NCBI RefSeq assembly: GCF_018139625.1
Contig: NZ_JAGSOH010000016.1
Span: 1-64,000 of the forward strand
Length of the DNA stretch: 64,000 nt
Source: Actinospica acidithermotolerans
GTDB taxonomy: Bacteria; Actinomycetota; Actinomycetes; Streptomycetales; Catenulisporaceae
Direction: 5' to 3'
This document shows, piece by piece, positions 17,123 to 26,131 of this stretch. The position numbers and the translations under genes were made by a program. Position 1 is the first letter of the stretch; each line of letters opens with the position of its first letter. The notes under the pieces were generated by a model. That model was not told the DNA's origin. It was given only the letters and a program-made list of their open reading frames with translations, and made no database searches.

Positions 17123-18790
17123 ATGACCCTCCCCACCCGCCTTCGCCTGTACGCCACGCTGGCCGTCAACCTCGTCCTGGCCCTGCTCGCCGCCGTCCTG
17201 ACCACGCTGACCGCGGCGACGCCCGCCGCCGCGGCAGCCGGCGTCGGCGCAGGGTACTGGCACACCTCCGGCAACCGGATCCTCGACTCCGCCGGCGAAC
17301 CGGTCCGCATCGCCGGCATCAACTGGTACGGCTTCGAGACCCCCGACGAGATCGCCCACGGCCTGTGGGCGCAGGACTACCACGCCGTCATCGACGACAT
17401 CAAAGCCCTGGGATACAACACGATCCGCATCCCGTTCTCGAACCAGATGGTCGAGGACCCGATCGTGCCGCAGAACCTCAGCTTCTACAACACCGGCCCG
17501 ATCAACCTCGACCTCAAGGGACTCAACGCCCTGCAGGACCTGCAGAAGATCGTCGCCTACGCCGGCCAGGACGGCCTGAAGGTCATCCTCGACGACCACC
17601 GCTCCGAGGCCGGCGAATCCGCCGAGTCCAACGGGCTCTGGTATACGAGCACGTACACGAATCAGAACTGGATCGACGACTGGACGACGATCGCGAAGCT
17701 GTTCGCGGGCAACCCGACCGTCGTCGGCTTCGACCTGCGCAACGAGCCGCACACACCCGCCGGCGACACGTACGCCGAGGGCGCGACGTGGGGGACCGGC
17801 GACACGGGCACGGACGTGCGCCTCGCCTACGAGAACGCCGGCGACGCCGTCCTGGCCGCCGACCCGAACGCGCTGATCTTCTGCGAGGGCATCAGCGAGT
17901 ACCCGGACAGCTCGGCGTCCGGCGGCTACGACTCGACCTGGTGGGGCGGCGACCTGCAAGGCGTCGCGCAGTACCCGGTCCAGCTCAGCAGCCCCGGCCA
18001 CGTCGTCTACTCCGCGCACGACTACGGCCCGAACCTGTTCCAGCAGACCTGGTTCAACTCCTCGACCACCACGGCCAGTCTCGAATCGGAGTGGAACAAG
18101 AACTGGGGCTACATCTACAGCCAGAACCTCGCCCCGGTCTGGGTGGGCGAGTTCGGCACCGACAACACGGCCGCCGACGTCTCCAGCACCACCGCCGGAT
18201 CGCAGGGCCAGTGGTTCTCCTCGCTCGTCGCGTACCTGACCTCGAACCCGTGGATGGGCTGGACCTACTGGGCCCTCAACGGCGAAGACTCCTACGCGCT
18301 CCTCGACAGCAACTACGACGCCACGCCGGCCAGCGCCCAGAAGCAGTCGCTCCTCGCCACCATCCAGTTCGCCCTGCCCGGCGCCGTGAACGGCACCCCG
18401 AGCGCATCGGCGTCCGCGTCGGCGTCCGCGTCGGCGTCGGCCACCTCCACCGGAACCGGCACAGGCTCCGGCTCCGCATCGGCCACCTGCACCTACTCGT
18501 TGACCAGCACCTGGTCCGGCGGCTTCCAAGGCCAGGTCGTCATCGCCGACACCGGCACCGCGGCGATCAACGGCTGGACGCTCGCGTGGACGTTCCCCGG
18601 CGATCAGAAACTCAACAACCTCTGGGCCGGCACCTACACCCAGACCGGCGAGCAGATCACCGTCACCGCGGCCTCGTACGACGCGGACATCGCCGCCGGC
18701 TCCTCGGTGACCGTCGGATTCACCGGCACCTACACCTCCAGCGACGCGAACCCGACATCGTTCACTCTCAACGGAGCCGCCTGCAGCTGA
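17123..18790 (+). CDS. Secreted GH5 cellulase with CBM2
   Basis: A 555-residue endo-beta-1,4-glucanase. Residues 1-39 are a signal peptide. The GH5 barrel covers ~40-390, with GINWYGFET, the acid/base Glu in FDLRNEPHTP (about residue 208), a conserved VVYSAHDYGP, and the nucleophile Glu in VWVGEFGTD (about residue 343). A Ser-Ala/Thr linker (repeated GCGTCG/GCGTCC codons, 18405-18445) joins it to a C-terminal CBM2 (~455-555; TCTYSLTSTW to NGAAC). It attacks amorphous cellulose outside the cell. It follows the arabinofuranosidase-like gene by 39 bases and probably shares its transcript, making a small plant-polysaccharide operon. Confidence 0.93.
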   Translation: MTLPTRLRLYATLAVNLVLALLAAVLTTLTAATPAAAAAGVGAGYWHTSGNRILDSAGEPVRIAGINWYGFETPDEIAHGLWAQDYHAVIDDIKALGYNTIRIPFSNQMVEDPIVPQNLSFYNTGPINLDLKGLNALQDLQKIVAYAGQDGLKVILDDHRSEAGESAESNGLWYTSTYTNQNWIDDWTTIAKLFAGNPTVVGFDLRNEPHTPAGDTYAEGATWGTGDTGTDVRLAYENAGDAVLAADPNALIFCEGISEYPDSSASGGYDSTWWGGDLQGVAQYPVQLSSPGHVVYSAHDYGPNLFQQTWFNSSTTTASLESEWNKNWGYIYSQNLAPVWVGEFGTDNTAADVSSTTAGSQGQWFSSLVAYLTSNPWMGWTYWALNGEDSYALLDSNYDATPASAQKQSLLATIQFALPGAVNGTPSASASASASASASATSTGTGTGSGSASATCTYSLTSTWSGGFQGQVVIADTGTAAINGWTLAWTFPGDQKLNNLWAGTYTQTGEQITVTAASYDADIAAGSSVTVGFTGTYTSSDANPTSFTLNGAACS

Positions 18791-18817
18791 TCGCAGACCA
18801 GTCAGGCATGACGCTGC

Positions 18818-19345
18818 TCATGCCGCCGGTGCGGCATCCAGCCGAAACCGGCGGCATGGGCAGTTCCTTCGGAGCAGGTCCAGGCAGCGGCAGCGACGCA
18901 TCAGTTTCCGATCGCCGATCACATGGTTCGGGCCACCCGCGCCGACGATGGCGAACAGGACGAACGCGAAGCAGAGAAACGCAACGCCTCCGGCTGTGCC
19001 CGTCGCAGCGCTCAGCCCGCCACGACCGATCACGAACGCCGAATCGACCTCGACGCCGCTTATGGCCGCCGCGACGATGGCCGCCACCCGCATGTGGCGA
19101 CGGAGGTAGCCGCGCGCCGACGCGAGCACCACTCCCGGCAGTACCGCACTGACCAGTCCGACAAGCCCGCCGACGACGCCGCCGATCACGGTCACCGCCA
19201 AGGCGACGAGCAGGACCCGCGGCCCGCCGATCACCGCGAACATCAGGCAGAGCCCGCCGATGACCGGCCCGCCGATCACTGCTCCGTTCCAGGCGCCGTA
19301 CATCAGCGCACGGACCAGGGCCGACCCGCGCGAACCCGCCATCAT
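18818..19345 (-). CDS. Small integral membrane protein, unknown
   Basis: A 175-residue protein with about four hydrophobic segments: GAVIGGPVIGGLCLMFAVIG, VLLVALAVTVIGGVVGGLVG, VAAIVAAAISGVEV, and VAFLCFAFVLFAIVGAG. The C-terminus is basic and Cys-rich (RRCRCLDLLRRNCPCRR). I do not recognise a family. The ATG at 19345 has GGGAGG eight bases upstream. It lies between the cellulase and the paa operon, with no evident functional link to either. Confidence 0.65.
   Translation of the reverse strand: MMAGSRGSALVRALMYGAWNGAVIGGPVIGGLCLMFAVIGGPRVLLVALAVTVIGGVVGGLVGLVSAVLPGVVLASARGYLRRHMRVAAIVAAAISGVEVDSAFVIGRGGLSAATGTAGGVAFLCFAFVLFAIVGAGGPNHVIGDRKLMRRCRCLDLLRRNCPCRRFRLDAAPAA
18819..18858. terminator. 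Hairpin between convergent genes
   Basis: Perfect 12-base arms at 18819-18830 and 18847-18858 enclose a 16-base loop. The hairpin lies 29 bases after the cellulase stop and inside the 3' end of the convergent membrane-protein gene. It could end transcription from both sides, but there is no T run. Confidence 0.5.
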
Positions 19346-19410
19346 TCGACGTCCCTCCCCAGGAATCCGACTCGAGCCCAGTGTGGCAGAGACGTCCCTG
19401 CCGTTCTCTG

Positions 19411-20601
19411 TCAGGCGTCGTAGTCGACAACCACCGTCTCCGAACCCGGGGTCGACTGGCAGGTCAGGACGAAGCCGGAGTCGAGCTCGGACTGATCAAG
19501 CGCAAAGTTGCGGTGCATCTCGACCTTGCCGTCGGTGACCTTCGCGCGGCACGTCCCGCACACGCCACCCTTGCAGGCGAACGGCAGGTCGGGACGAGCC
19601 CGCTGGGCTCCGTCGAGGATGGAGGAGTCGCGGGCGATGGCCACCGTCGTGGAGCGGCCGTCCAGCACGATGGTCACGTCGCTGGACTCGCCGGCCACCG
19701 ACGGGTCCACGTGGCGTACGGCGATGGGAGTGGCGCCGTCCACGAAGAACAGCTCGCGGTGAATGCGGTCGTCGGGGACTCCGGCGTCGCTCAGGTAGTC
19801 GCGGACTGAGGTGACGAGCTCGAAGGGGCCGCAGAGCCACCAGTGGTCCACGCTGCGCGGATCGCCGAGCAGCGGTCGCAGGGCCGTGAGCTTCCCGGCG
19901 TCGATACGGCCGCTGAACAGCTCGGCCTCACGCGGCTCGCGGGAGAGCACATGCATCACTTCGAGGCGCGTCGGATAGCGGTCCTTCAGGTCGGCGACTT
20001 CGTCGGCGAACATCACGGTGTCGGTGCGGCGGTTGCCGTAGAGCAGCGTGACCGTCGTGCCGGGGTCGCGCAGTACCGTCGCCGCGATCGACAGGAGCGG
20101 GGTGATCCCGGAACCGGCGGCGATCAGCACGTGCCGACCCGAGGTTGAGACGTCCGGGGTGAAGGTACCCGTCGGCGTGCCGACCTCGATCTCGTCGCCG
20201 GGGCGCACCTCCCGGACCAGCCACCGGGAGAACAGACCGTCGGCGACCTCGCGCACGCCGATCCGCGGCGCAGACCCCTCGGGCGCGCAGATCGAGTACG
20301 AGCGGCGCTCCTCGCGGCCCTCGACCACCCGACGCAGCGTCAGCGACTGACCGGCCCGAAAGGCATACTTGTCGGCCAGATCGCCGGGCACGTGGAAGGT
20401 CACGGCCACCGCGTCGTCGCACAGCGGGCTGACGGCGGCGACGCGCAGGGCGTGGAACTCCCCGCGCAACCGCGAAGGCGTCGCGGACTCAGCGGGCGTC
20501 GTGGCCGTGGACCCGGTGGGCGCGGCGGACTCAGCTGGCATCGCGGAGCCGGCGGGTGCCGCGGACCCGGCGGGCGTCGCAGACGGGGCGGACGCGCTCA
20601 C
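19411..20601 (-). CDS. paaE: Phenylacetyl-CoA epoxidase reductase subunit PaaE
   Basis: A 396-residue flavo-iron-sulfur reductase that passes electrons from NADPH to the PaaA di-iron centre. The core begins near residue 45. It has the FAD-binding RRSYSIC, NAD-binding GSGITPLLSIAATVL, and a plant-type 2Fe-2S site CKGGVCGTCRAKV with a distal Cys in FVLTCQSTPG. The first 43 residues are a low-complexity Ala/Ser/Pro/Thr extension built from PAGSAAPAGSA-like units, absent in typical PaaE. The start is GTG 20601, one base after the paaD stop, with AAGGAG seven bases upstream. It is the last gene of paaZABCDE. Confidence 0.94.
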   Translation of the reverse strand: MSASAPSATPAGSAAPAGSAMPAESAAPTGSTATTPAESATPSRLRGEFHALRVAAVSPLCDDAVAVTFHVPGDLADKYAFRAGQSLTLRRVVEGREERRSYSICAPEGSAPRIGVREVADGLFSRWLVREVRPGDEIEVGTPTGTFTPDVSTSGRHVLIAAGSGITPLLSIAATVLRDPGTTVTLLYGNRRTDTVMFADEVADLKDRYPTRLEVMHVLSREPREAELFSGRIDAGKLTALRPLLGDPRSVDHWWLCGPFELVTSVRDYLSDAGVPDDRIHRELFFVDGATPIAVRHVDPSVAGESSDVTIVLDGRSTTVAIARDSSILDGAQRARPDLPFACKGGVCGTCRAKVTDGKVEMHRNFALDQSELDSGFVLTCQSTPGSETVVVDYDA

Positions 20602-20602
20602 G

Positions 20603-21301
20603 TCAGATCTCCTTCACGTGCTCGAACGGCTCGGCGCAGGACCGGCAGCGGCGCAGCGCCTTGCACGCGGTCGCGCTGAACCGGGACACCTCCTCGGTGT
20701 CGGCGGAACCGCACCTGGGGCAGACCACCCGGCTCACGGTCGGGCCGAGCGTCAGCGGAACCGGCCCGGTCCGCCGCCGCACGGAGCCCGGCGGCGCGAT
20801 CCCGGCCTCGGCCAGCTTCCGGCGGCCGCTCTCGCTGATCCAGTCCGAGGACCAGGCCGGAGCCAGGACGGTCCGGATCTCCACGTCGGCGTACCCGGCG
20901 TCGCGCAGAGCGTGCTCCAGGTCGTCGCGCATCGCGTCCATCGCCGGGCAGCCGGTGTACGTCGGCGTGATCGAGACCACGACCCGGCCGTCGTCGTCCT
21001 CGGCGACGGAGCGCAGCACGCCCAGTTCGTCGAGGGTGAGCATCGGCAGCTCGGGATCGGTCACCGTCGCCGCGACCGACCGAGCCCCGCTCACCGTCGC
21101 AGTCACAGTGCCGCTCACCGTCTCGGCCCTCGTGCCGCTTGCCGTCGTGGCCCTCGTGCCGCTCACCGTCGCCATCACTGGCTTGCTCGTCGTCGTGGCC
21201 CTCGCGCCGCTCGCCGTGCCGCTCTCCGTGGTGGCCCTCGTGCCGCCCACCGTCGCAGTCACAGTGCCGCTCCCCGTCGTGGCCATCGCGCCGCTCACCA
21301 T
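20603..21301 (-). CDS. paaD: Phenylacetyl-CoA epoxidase assembly protein PaaD
   Basis: A 232-residue PaaD, against about 165 usually. The core from about residue 80 has the MIP18/DUF59 domain (TPTYTGCPAMDAMRDDLEHA), WSSDWISESGRRKLAEAGIA, and a C-terminal zinc ribbon (VCPRCGSADTE and CRSCAEPF). PaaD is thought to help assemble or load the metal centre of the epoxidase. The extra N-terminal 80 residues are a degenerate repeat of Thr, Ser, Gly and Ala (SGTVTATV, SGTRATT). The ATG at 21301 overlaps the paaC stop by seven bases and has GGAGG five bases upstream, so the extension is likely translated; an in-frame ATG at 21286 lies just inside it. Confidence 0.92.
   Translation of the reverse strand: MVSGAMATTGSGTVTATVGGTRATTESGTASGARATTTSKPVMATVSGTRATTASGTRAETVSGTVTATVSGARSVAATVTDPELPMLTLDELGVLRSVAEDDDGRVVVSITPTYTGCPAMDAMRDDLEHALRDAGYADVEIRTVLAPAWSSDWISESGRRKLAEAGIAPPGSVRRRTGPVPLTLGPTVSRVVCPRCGSADTEEVSRFSATACKALRRCRSCAEPFEHVKEI
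21062..21298 (-). repeat. Degenerate coding repeat in the paaD N-terminus
   Basis: This stretch encodes residues 2-80 of PaaD as imperfect repeats of about 8-12 residues around Ser-Gly-Thr-Arg-Ala-Thr-Thr and Thr-Val-Ser-Gly-Thr. At DNA level the units vary on GTGCCGCTCACCGTC and GTCGTGGCCCTCGTG. No frame is broken. Confidence 0.7.
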
Positions 21302-22176
21302 GTCGCCTCCGGGTTCGCCCGGGCCACGCTCTGCAGTTCGGCCAGGAGGTGGCCCATGGCCTCGGTGTGGATGCCGTCGCGGCCGGTCCGCGCCGACACG
21401 CCGGCGGCCGGGGCCGCCTCCGGAGCGCCGAGCTTCGCGGCGAGCATGACCTGCGCCAGAACGTTGTCGAACTCCTCGCGCAGCTCCGCGGGGTCTACGG
21501 CGACGCCCTCGGCGGCCAGTGCCCGCTCGATCGGGTGCGTCGCGAACAGTTCGCCGAGGTACGGCCAGATCGAGGCCATGCCCTCCATCAGCCGCTCGCG
21601 CGAGTACTCGGTGCCGTCGCCGAGGCGGACCGCCCATTGCGCCGCGTAGTCGCGGTGGTAGGTGACCTCCTTGACGCCCTTGTCGGCGATGGCGGCCAGC
21701 ACCGGATCGCGCGAGCCCGTCAGCCGGTCGAGCAGGGCGAGCCGCCAGCAGGAGAACACCAGCAGACGCGCCGTCAGCTCGCCGAAGTCGCCGCGCTCGA
21801 GCTCGGCGAGCCGGACGTTGCGGAACTCCTGCTCGTCGCGCAGGAACGCGTACCGGTCCTCGGCGCCGTCCAGGCCCTGCGCCCGGCCGGCCCGGGCCAG
21901 CAGCAGCCTGGCCTGGCCGAGCAGGTCGAGGGCGATGTTCGCGATGGCGACCTCGTCCTCCAGCTCGGGCGCGTTCGTGCACCACTCCTGCAGCCGGTGC
22001 GAGAAGATCAGCGCGTCGTCGCCGAGCATCAGGCAGTACGCGGCCAGGTCGGCGGCGTCCACGCCGTCCGGGATCGTCGCGTCCACGCCGGAGAGCGGGT
22101 CCTCGAACCCGGTGCCGAACGCCCAGCGGGCGTCGTTCTCCTCGGTCAGCGACTCGTAGACGTTGTCGAAGCTCAT
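21295..22176 (-). CDS. paaC: Phenylacetyl-CoA epoxidase structural subunit PaaC
   Basis: A 293-residue ferritin-like subunit that pairs with PaaA and stabilises the catalytic complex. Conserved stretches are AAYCLMLGDDALIFSHRLQE, a DEVAIANIALDLLGQARLLL helix, DEQEFRNVRLAELERGDFGE, and KGVKEVTYHRDYAAQWAVRL. Its start overlaps the paaB stop (ATGA) and its stop overlaps the paaD start, so the genes are translationally coupled. Length is normal for the family (about 250-290). Confidence 0.94.
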   Translation of the reverse strand: MSFDNVYESLTEENDARWAFGTGFEDPLSGVDATIPDGVDAADLAAYCLMLGDDALIFSHRLQEWCTNAPELEDEVAIANIALDLLGQARLLLARAGRAQGLDGAEDRYAFLRDEQEFRNVRLAELERGDFGELTARLLVFSCWRLALLDRLTGSRDPVLAAIADKGVKEVTYHRDYAAQWAVRLGDGTEYSRERLMEGMASIWPYLGELFATHPIERALAAEGVAVDPAELREEFDNVLAQVMLAAKLGAPEAAPAAGVSARTGRDGIHTEAMGHLLAELQSVARANPEATW

Positions 22177-22541
22177 ATGTGCGGGACCTCGTCCGGGATC
22201 TCGTAGAACGTCGGATGGCGGTAGACCTTGTCGTTGCTCGGCGCGAAGAACGGGTCCTTCTCGTCGGGCGAGGACGCGGCGATGTGCGCGGCGCGCACCG
22301 CCCAGATCGACACCCCCTCGTTGCGCCGGGTGTAGAGGTCGCGCGCGTTGCGCAGGGCCATCTCGTCGTCCGCGGCGTGCAGCGAGCCGACGTGCACGTG
22401 GTTCAGGCCGCGCTTGCCGCGGATGAACACCTCGTACAGCGGCCAGCCGCGCTCGGGGGCCTGCGCCTCCGGGGTCTTCGGGGTCTCCCGAGCCCGGTCA
22501 CTCGTCTCCTGAGCCCGGTCACTCGTCGTCCGGTCACTCAT
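22173..22541 (-). CDS. paaB: Phenylacetyl-CoA epoxidase subunit PaaB
   Basis: A 122-residue bridging subunit that holds PaaAC heterodimers together. The core from about residue 33 has [50 protein letters not shown] and the family C-terminus [16 protein letters not shown]. PaaB is usually about 95 residues; the first 30 here are an extra Ser-Asp-Arg/Glu-Thr repeat ([16 protein letters not shown]). The ATG at 22541 overlaps the paaA stop (ATGA) and is preceded by GGGAGGA seven bases away. The frame continues upstream to 22598, but that part lies inside paaA. Confidence 0.93.
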   Translation of the reverse strand: MSDRTTSDRAQETSDRARETPKTPEAQAPERGWPLYEVFIRGKRGLNHVHVGSLHAADDEMALRNARDLYTRRNEGVSIWAVRAAHIAASSPDEKDPFFAPSNDKVYRHPTFYEIPDEVPHI

Positions 22542-23488
22542 CGGTCGTCCTCCCGCCGGTTCTTCGCGGCGTGCACCGCCGCGGCCTCGCGCACCCACGC
22601 GCCTTCCTCGTGTGCGCTACGCCGCTGGGCGATGCGCGCCGCGTTGCAGGGGCCGTTGCCGCCCACGACGTTCTTGAACTCGGCCCAGTCGATCTCGCCG
22701 AAGTCGTAGTGCCCGCGCTCGGCGTTCCAGCGCAGTTCGGGGTCCGGGAAGGTGACGCCGAGCGCCTCGGCCTGCGGTATCGACATGTCGACAAAACGCT
22801 GTCGCAGCTCGTCGTTCGTGTGCCGCTTGATCTTCCACGCCATCGACTGCGCGGAGTTCGGCGATTCGGCGTCCGGCGGCCCGAACATCATCAGCGCCGG
22901 CCACCACCAGCGGTCCACGGCGTCCTGCACCATGGCCCGCTGCTTCTCGGTGCCCTTCATCATCTTCGTCAGCAGCTCGTAGCCCTGCCGCTGGTGGAAG
23001 GACTCCTCCTTGCAGATCCGGATCATCGCCCGCGCGTACGGCCCGTACGAGCTGCGGCACAGCGGGACCTGGTTGCAGATCGCCGCGCCGTCCACGAGCC
23101 AGCCGATCACGCCGACGTCCGCGAACGAGAGCGTCGGGTAGTTGAAGATCGACGAGTACTTCTGCCGGCCGCTGATCAGCCGCTCCGTCAGATCGGTGCG
23201 GTCCGCGCCGAGCGTTTCCGCGGCCGAGTACAGGTACAGACCGTGCCCGGCCTCGTCCTGCACCTTGGCCAGCAGGATCGCCTTGCGGCGCAGCGAGGGC
23301 GCGCGGGTGATCCAGTTGCCCTCGGGCTGCATGCCGATGATCTCGGAGTGCGCGTGCTGCGCGATCTGCCGGAGCACCGTCTTGCGGTAGCCCTCCGGCA
23401 CCCAGTCGCGCGGCTCGATCCGCTGGTCGCGCTCGATGGTGTGCTCGAAATGAGCCTCGAGCTCGGTCTCGGTGAGCGTCGTGGTCAT
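22538..23488 (-). CDS. paaA: Phenylacetyl-CoA epoxidase catalytic subunit PaaA
   Basis: A 316-residue di-iron oxygenase subunit that converts phenylacetyl-CoA to the ring 1,2-epoxide. Iron-ligand motifs are visible in [20 protein letters not shown] (E-x-x-H) and [17 protein letters not shown] (E-x-x-x-H). Also typical are [20 protein letters not shown] and the C-terminal [20 protein letters not shown]. The ATG at 23488 overlaps the paaZ stop (ATGA). The frame stays open far upstream through paaZ, but homology begins only at [20 protein letters not shown]. Confidence 0.96.
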   Translation of the reverse strand: MTTTLTETELEAHFEHTIERDQRIEPRDWVPEGYRKTVLRQIAQHAHSEIIGMQPEGNWITRAPSLRRKAILLAKVQDEAGHGLYLYSAAETLGADRTDLTERLISGRQKYSSIFNYPTLSFADVGVIGWLVDGAAICNQVPLCRSSYGPYARAMIRICKEESFHQRQGYELLTKMMKGTEKQRAMVQDAVDRWWWPALMMFGPPDAESPNSAQSMAWKIKRHTNDELRQRFVDMSIPQAEALGVTFPDPELRWNAERGHYDFGEIDWAEFKNVVGGNGPCNAARIAQRRSAHEEGAWVREAAAVHAAKNRREDDR

Positions 23489-25527
23489 CGGTCCTCCTTC
23501 GCCACGAGCGTCAGCACGTCGTACTTGGCGACCGACTCGCCGTTCTGGTTGGTGACGTCGGCGTCCCAGCGCACCTCGCCGTACTCCTGGTCGATCCGCC
23601 GGGTGATCTGCTTCGCGGTGAGCGTCACGGTCAGCGTGTCGCCGACCTTCACCGGCGTCAGGAACCGCAGGTTCTCCAGGCCGTAGTTCGCCAGGACCGG
23701 GCCGGGCTCCGGGGAGACGAACAGGCCGGCCGCGAAGGACACGACGAGGTAGCCGTGCGCGACGATGCCGCCGAACAGCGGGTTTTCGGCGGCTGCCGCC
23801 GGGTCGGTGTGCGCGTAGAAGGTGTCGCCGGTGAACTCGGCGAAGTGGTCGATGTCGGCCAGGGTGACCGTGCGCGGGCCGGCCGTGACCGAGTCCCCGA
23901 TCCGCAGCTGCGCGAGGGACTTGCGGAACGGGTGGACCTCGTCCTCGAGGCGCGGAGCGCCGGGAATCCAGGTGCCGGTCACGGCGCCGAGCGCGGCGGG
24001 GGAGCCCTGTACCGCCGTGCGCTGCATGTGGTGCAGCACGCCGCGGATGCCGCCCATCTCCTCGCCGCCGCCCGCGCGGCCGGGACCGCCGTGCACCAGC
24101 TGCGGCATCGGCGAACCGTGGCCGGTCGACTCCTTGGCATCGTCGGCGTCGAGGACCAGCAGACGGCCGTGGAACGGCGCCGCACCCAGCACGACCTCGC
24201 GCACGAATCCCTTGTCCGCGCTCACGATCGAGCCGGCGAGGCTGCCGCCGCCGCGCGCCGCGAGGTCGATCGCGTGCTGCGTCGAGGTGTAGGGGAGCAG
24301 CGTCGAGACCGGTCCGAACGCCTCGACCTCGTGCGGCTCGGCGCGCTCCGGATCGGCCTTGAGCAGCACCGGCGAGATGAACGCGCCGCGCGCGGCGTCC
24401 GCGTCCACGACTTCGACGGCCTCCGGGTCGCCGAACACCACGGTGCCCGCGTCCAGCAGCGCCTTCAGCGAGCGCCGAACCTCCTCGCGCTGCTCCAGGC
24501 TGGCCAGCGCGCCCATCCGGACGCCCTCGGCGGCGGGATTGCCGACGGCGACCTTCGCGAGCCGCGCGCTCGCGGCGGCGGCGACGTCGTCGAGCAGCTC
24601 GGCCGGGACGATCGCGCGGCGGATCGCGGTGCACTTCTGGCCGGCCTTCACCGTCATCTCGGTGACCAGCTGCTTGACGTAGAGGTCGAACTCGGTCGTG
24701 CCCGGCCGGGCGTCGGGGCCGAGGATCGAGCAGTTCAGCGAGTCGGCCTCGGCGTTGAACCGCACCGCGTTGCGCACGACCGCCGGGTGGGCACGCAGCT
24801 TCTGCGCGGTGGACGCCGAGCCGGTGAACGACACGAGGTCCTGCGAGGTGAGGTGGTCGAAGAGGTCTCCGACGCTGCCGGCGACGAACTGCAGCGAGCC
24901 CTCGGGCAGGATGCCGGATTCGACGATGAGCTCTACGAGGCGCGCGGTCAGATAAGCGGTCTGGCTCGCCGGCTTCACCAGGCTCGGAACTCCGGCCAGG
25001 AATGCGGGCGCGAACTTCTCCAGCGGACCCCACACCGGGAAGTTGAACGCGTTGATCTGCACCGCGACGCCCCGCAGCGGAGTCGCGATGTGCTGGGCGA
25101 CGAACGTGCCGCCCTTGCTCAGCGGCTCGACGTTGCCCTCGACGTAGACGGTGTCGTTCGGCAGCTCGCGCTTGCCCTTGGAACCGTAGCTGAACAGCAC
25201 CCCGATGCCGCCGTCGATGTCGACCATCGAGTCGGTCTTGGTCGCGCCCGTCCGCGCCGAGAGCGCGTAGAGCTCGTCCCGGTGCTCGCGCAGGTGCGAG
25301 GCCAGCGCCTTGAGCAGTGCCGCACGCTGGTGGAAGGTCAGTTCGCGCAGTGCCGGTCCGCCCACCGTCCGCCCGTAGTCGAGCGCGGCCGCGAAGTCCA
25401 CGCCGGCCGACGACACCCGCGCGACCTCCTCGCCGGTGACGGCGTCGTGCAGCGCGACGCCCCCGTCCGTCGCCGTGTGCCACGTCCCGGAGACGTAGCT
25501 GCGCAACAGCGGTGTCGCGTGCCCCAT
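23485..25527 (-). CDS. paaZ: Bifunctional oxepin-CoA hydrolase/aldehyde dehydrogenase PaaZ
   Basis: A 680-residue fusion enzyme that opens the oxepin-CoA ring and oxidises the resulting semialdehyde to 3-oxo-5,6-dehydrosuberyl-CoA. Residues ~1-520 are the NADP-linked aldehyde dehydrogenase, with catalytic Cys299 in [10 protein letters not shown] and a general-base Glu near 260 ([10 protein letters not shown]). Residues ~540-680 are a MaoC-like hotdog (R)-specific hydratase with [18 protein letters not shown] supplying the Asp-His pair. First gene of the paaZABCDE operon. AGGAGGA sits just before the ATG, and the intergenic control region lies upstream. Confidence 0.96.
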   Translation of the reverse strand: MGHATPLLRSYVSGTWHTATDGGVALHDAVTGEEVARVSSAGVDFAAALDYGRTVGGPALRELTFHQRAALLKALASHLREHRDELYALSARTGATKTDSMVDIDGGIGVLFSYGSKGKRELPNDTVYVEGNVEPLSKGGTFVAQHIATPLRGVAVQINAFNFPVWGPLEKFAPAFLAGVPSLVKPASQTAYLTARLVELIVESGILPEGSLQFVAGSVGDLFDHLTSQDLVSFTGSASTAQKLRAHPAVVRNAVRFNAEADSLNCSILGPDARPGTTEFDLYVKQLVTEMTVKAGQKCTAIRRAIVPAELLDDVAAAASARLAKVAVGNPAAEGVRMGALASLEQREEVRRSLKALLDAGTVVFGDPEAVEVVDADAARGAFISPVLLKADPERAEPHEVEAFGPVSTLLPYTSTQHAIDLAARGGGSLAGSIVSADKGFVREVVLGAAPFHGRLLVLDADDAKESTGHGSPMPQLVHGGPGRAGGGEEMGGIRGVLHHMQRTAVQGSPAALGAVTGTWIPGAPRLEDEVHPFRKSLAQLRIGDSVTAGPRTVTLADIDHFAEFTGDTFYAHTDPAAAAENPLFGGIVAHGYLVVSFAAGLFVSPEPGPVLANYGLENLRFLTPVKVGDTLTVTLTAKQITRRIDQEYGEVRWDADVTNQNGESVAKYDVLTLVAKEDR

Positions 25528-25550
25528 GGGTCCTCCTGAGCGATTAACTG

Positions 25551-25563
25551 ACCGAACGTTCGG
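25551..25563. promoter_or_regulatory. Palindromic operator candidate 1 (PaaR-type)
   Basis: ACCGAACGTTCGG contains a perfect 12-base palindrome (25552-25563), 24 bases upstream of paaZ. Together with the related site at 25649 it resembles the ACCGnnCG-type operators of TetR-family PaaR. In the family, phenylacetyl-CoA releases the repressor. Confidence 0.65.
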
Positions 25564-25602
25564 ATGGTAAGCCTAGCAAGGCCGCCGCGTCGAGGGAAGC
25601 TC

Positions 25603-25631
25603 TTGACACCCCCGGAGCTTGCGTTTTAACT
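25603..25631 (+). promoter_or_regulatory. Candidate promoter for paaI-paaK-paaR
   Basis: TTGACA at 25603-25608 is a perfect -35, followed after 17 bases by TTAACT at 25626-25631. Initiation would be just before operator candidate 2, so a bound repressor would block it. Confidence 0.5.
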
Positions 25632-25648
25632 GGGCCTAGCTTTTTCCT

Positions 25649-25662
25649 ACCGTCCGTTCGGT
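25649..25662. promoter_or_regulatory. Palindromic operator candidate 2 (PaaR-type)
   Basis: ACCGTCCGTTCGGT has matched ACCG/CGGT ends and shares CGTTCGG with site 1. It lies 25 bases before paaI and just after the candidate -10. The two sites sit about 99 bases apart, one next to each divergent operon. Confidence 0.62.
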
Positions 25663-25687
25663 CAGTAATCAAGGCGGTCGACGATCC

Positions 25688-26128
25688 ATGACCCATCCCG
25701 CCCCCGCACTCGCTGATGCGGCCCGCACCATGTTCGAGGCGGATGCGGCCTCGGCCGCCCTCGGGATCCGCGTCGAGCACGCGCTCGACGGGGCGGCGAG
25801 CGCCCGGATGACCGTGACCGACACGATGGTCAACGGCCACGGCATCGCGCACGGCGGCTACATCTTCCTGTTCGCCGACACCGCGTTCGCCTGCGCCTGC
25901 AACACCTACGGCCCGGTCACCGTCGCGGCCGGAGCCGAGATCACGTTCGTCACCAGCGCGCGGCTGGGGGACGAGCTCACCGCCGTCGCCGAGGAGCGGA
26001 CCCGCTACGGGCGCAACGGCATCTACGACGTCACCGTCTACCGGGAGACCCCTGAGGGACGCGAAGTGGTCGCCGAGTTCCGCGGCCGCAGCCGCACCAT
26101 CGCCGAAGTCCAGCCGAGGGAGTCCTGA
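25688..26128 (+). CDS. paaI: Hydroxyphenylacetyl-CoA thioesterase PaaI
   Basis: A 146-residue hotdog thioesterase of the PaaI group. The conserved helix and active-site region is MVNGHGIAHGGYIFLFADTA (with the catalytic Asp near the end), followed by GAEITFVTSARLGDELTAVA and YGRNGIYDVTVY. PaaI is considered a rescue enzyme that releases CoA from dead-end ring-hydroxylated intermediates. First gene of the plus-strand branch; paaK starts 3 bases after its stop. Confidence 0.94.
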   Translation: MTHPAPALADAARTMFEADAASAALGIRVEHALDGAASARMTVTDTMVNGHGIAHGGYIFLFADTAFACACNTYGPVTVAAGAEITFVTSARLGDELTAVAEERTRYGRNGIYDVTVYRETPEGREVVAEFRGRSRTIAEVQPRES

Positions 26129-26131
26129 GCC

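Noticed and set aside
18405-18445. GCGTCG/GCGTCC repeats as a CRISPR-like or satellite array
   Set aside because: They encode the Ser-Ala linker between GH5 and CBM2; there are no spacers.
23489-25483. In-frame extension upstream of paaA
   Set aside because: It lies wholly inside paaZ and lacks homology; paaA begins at 23488.
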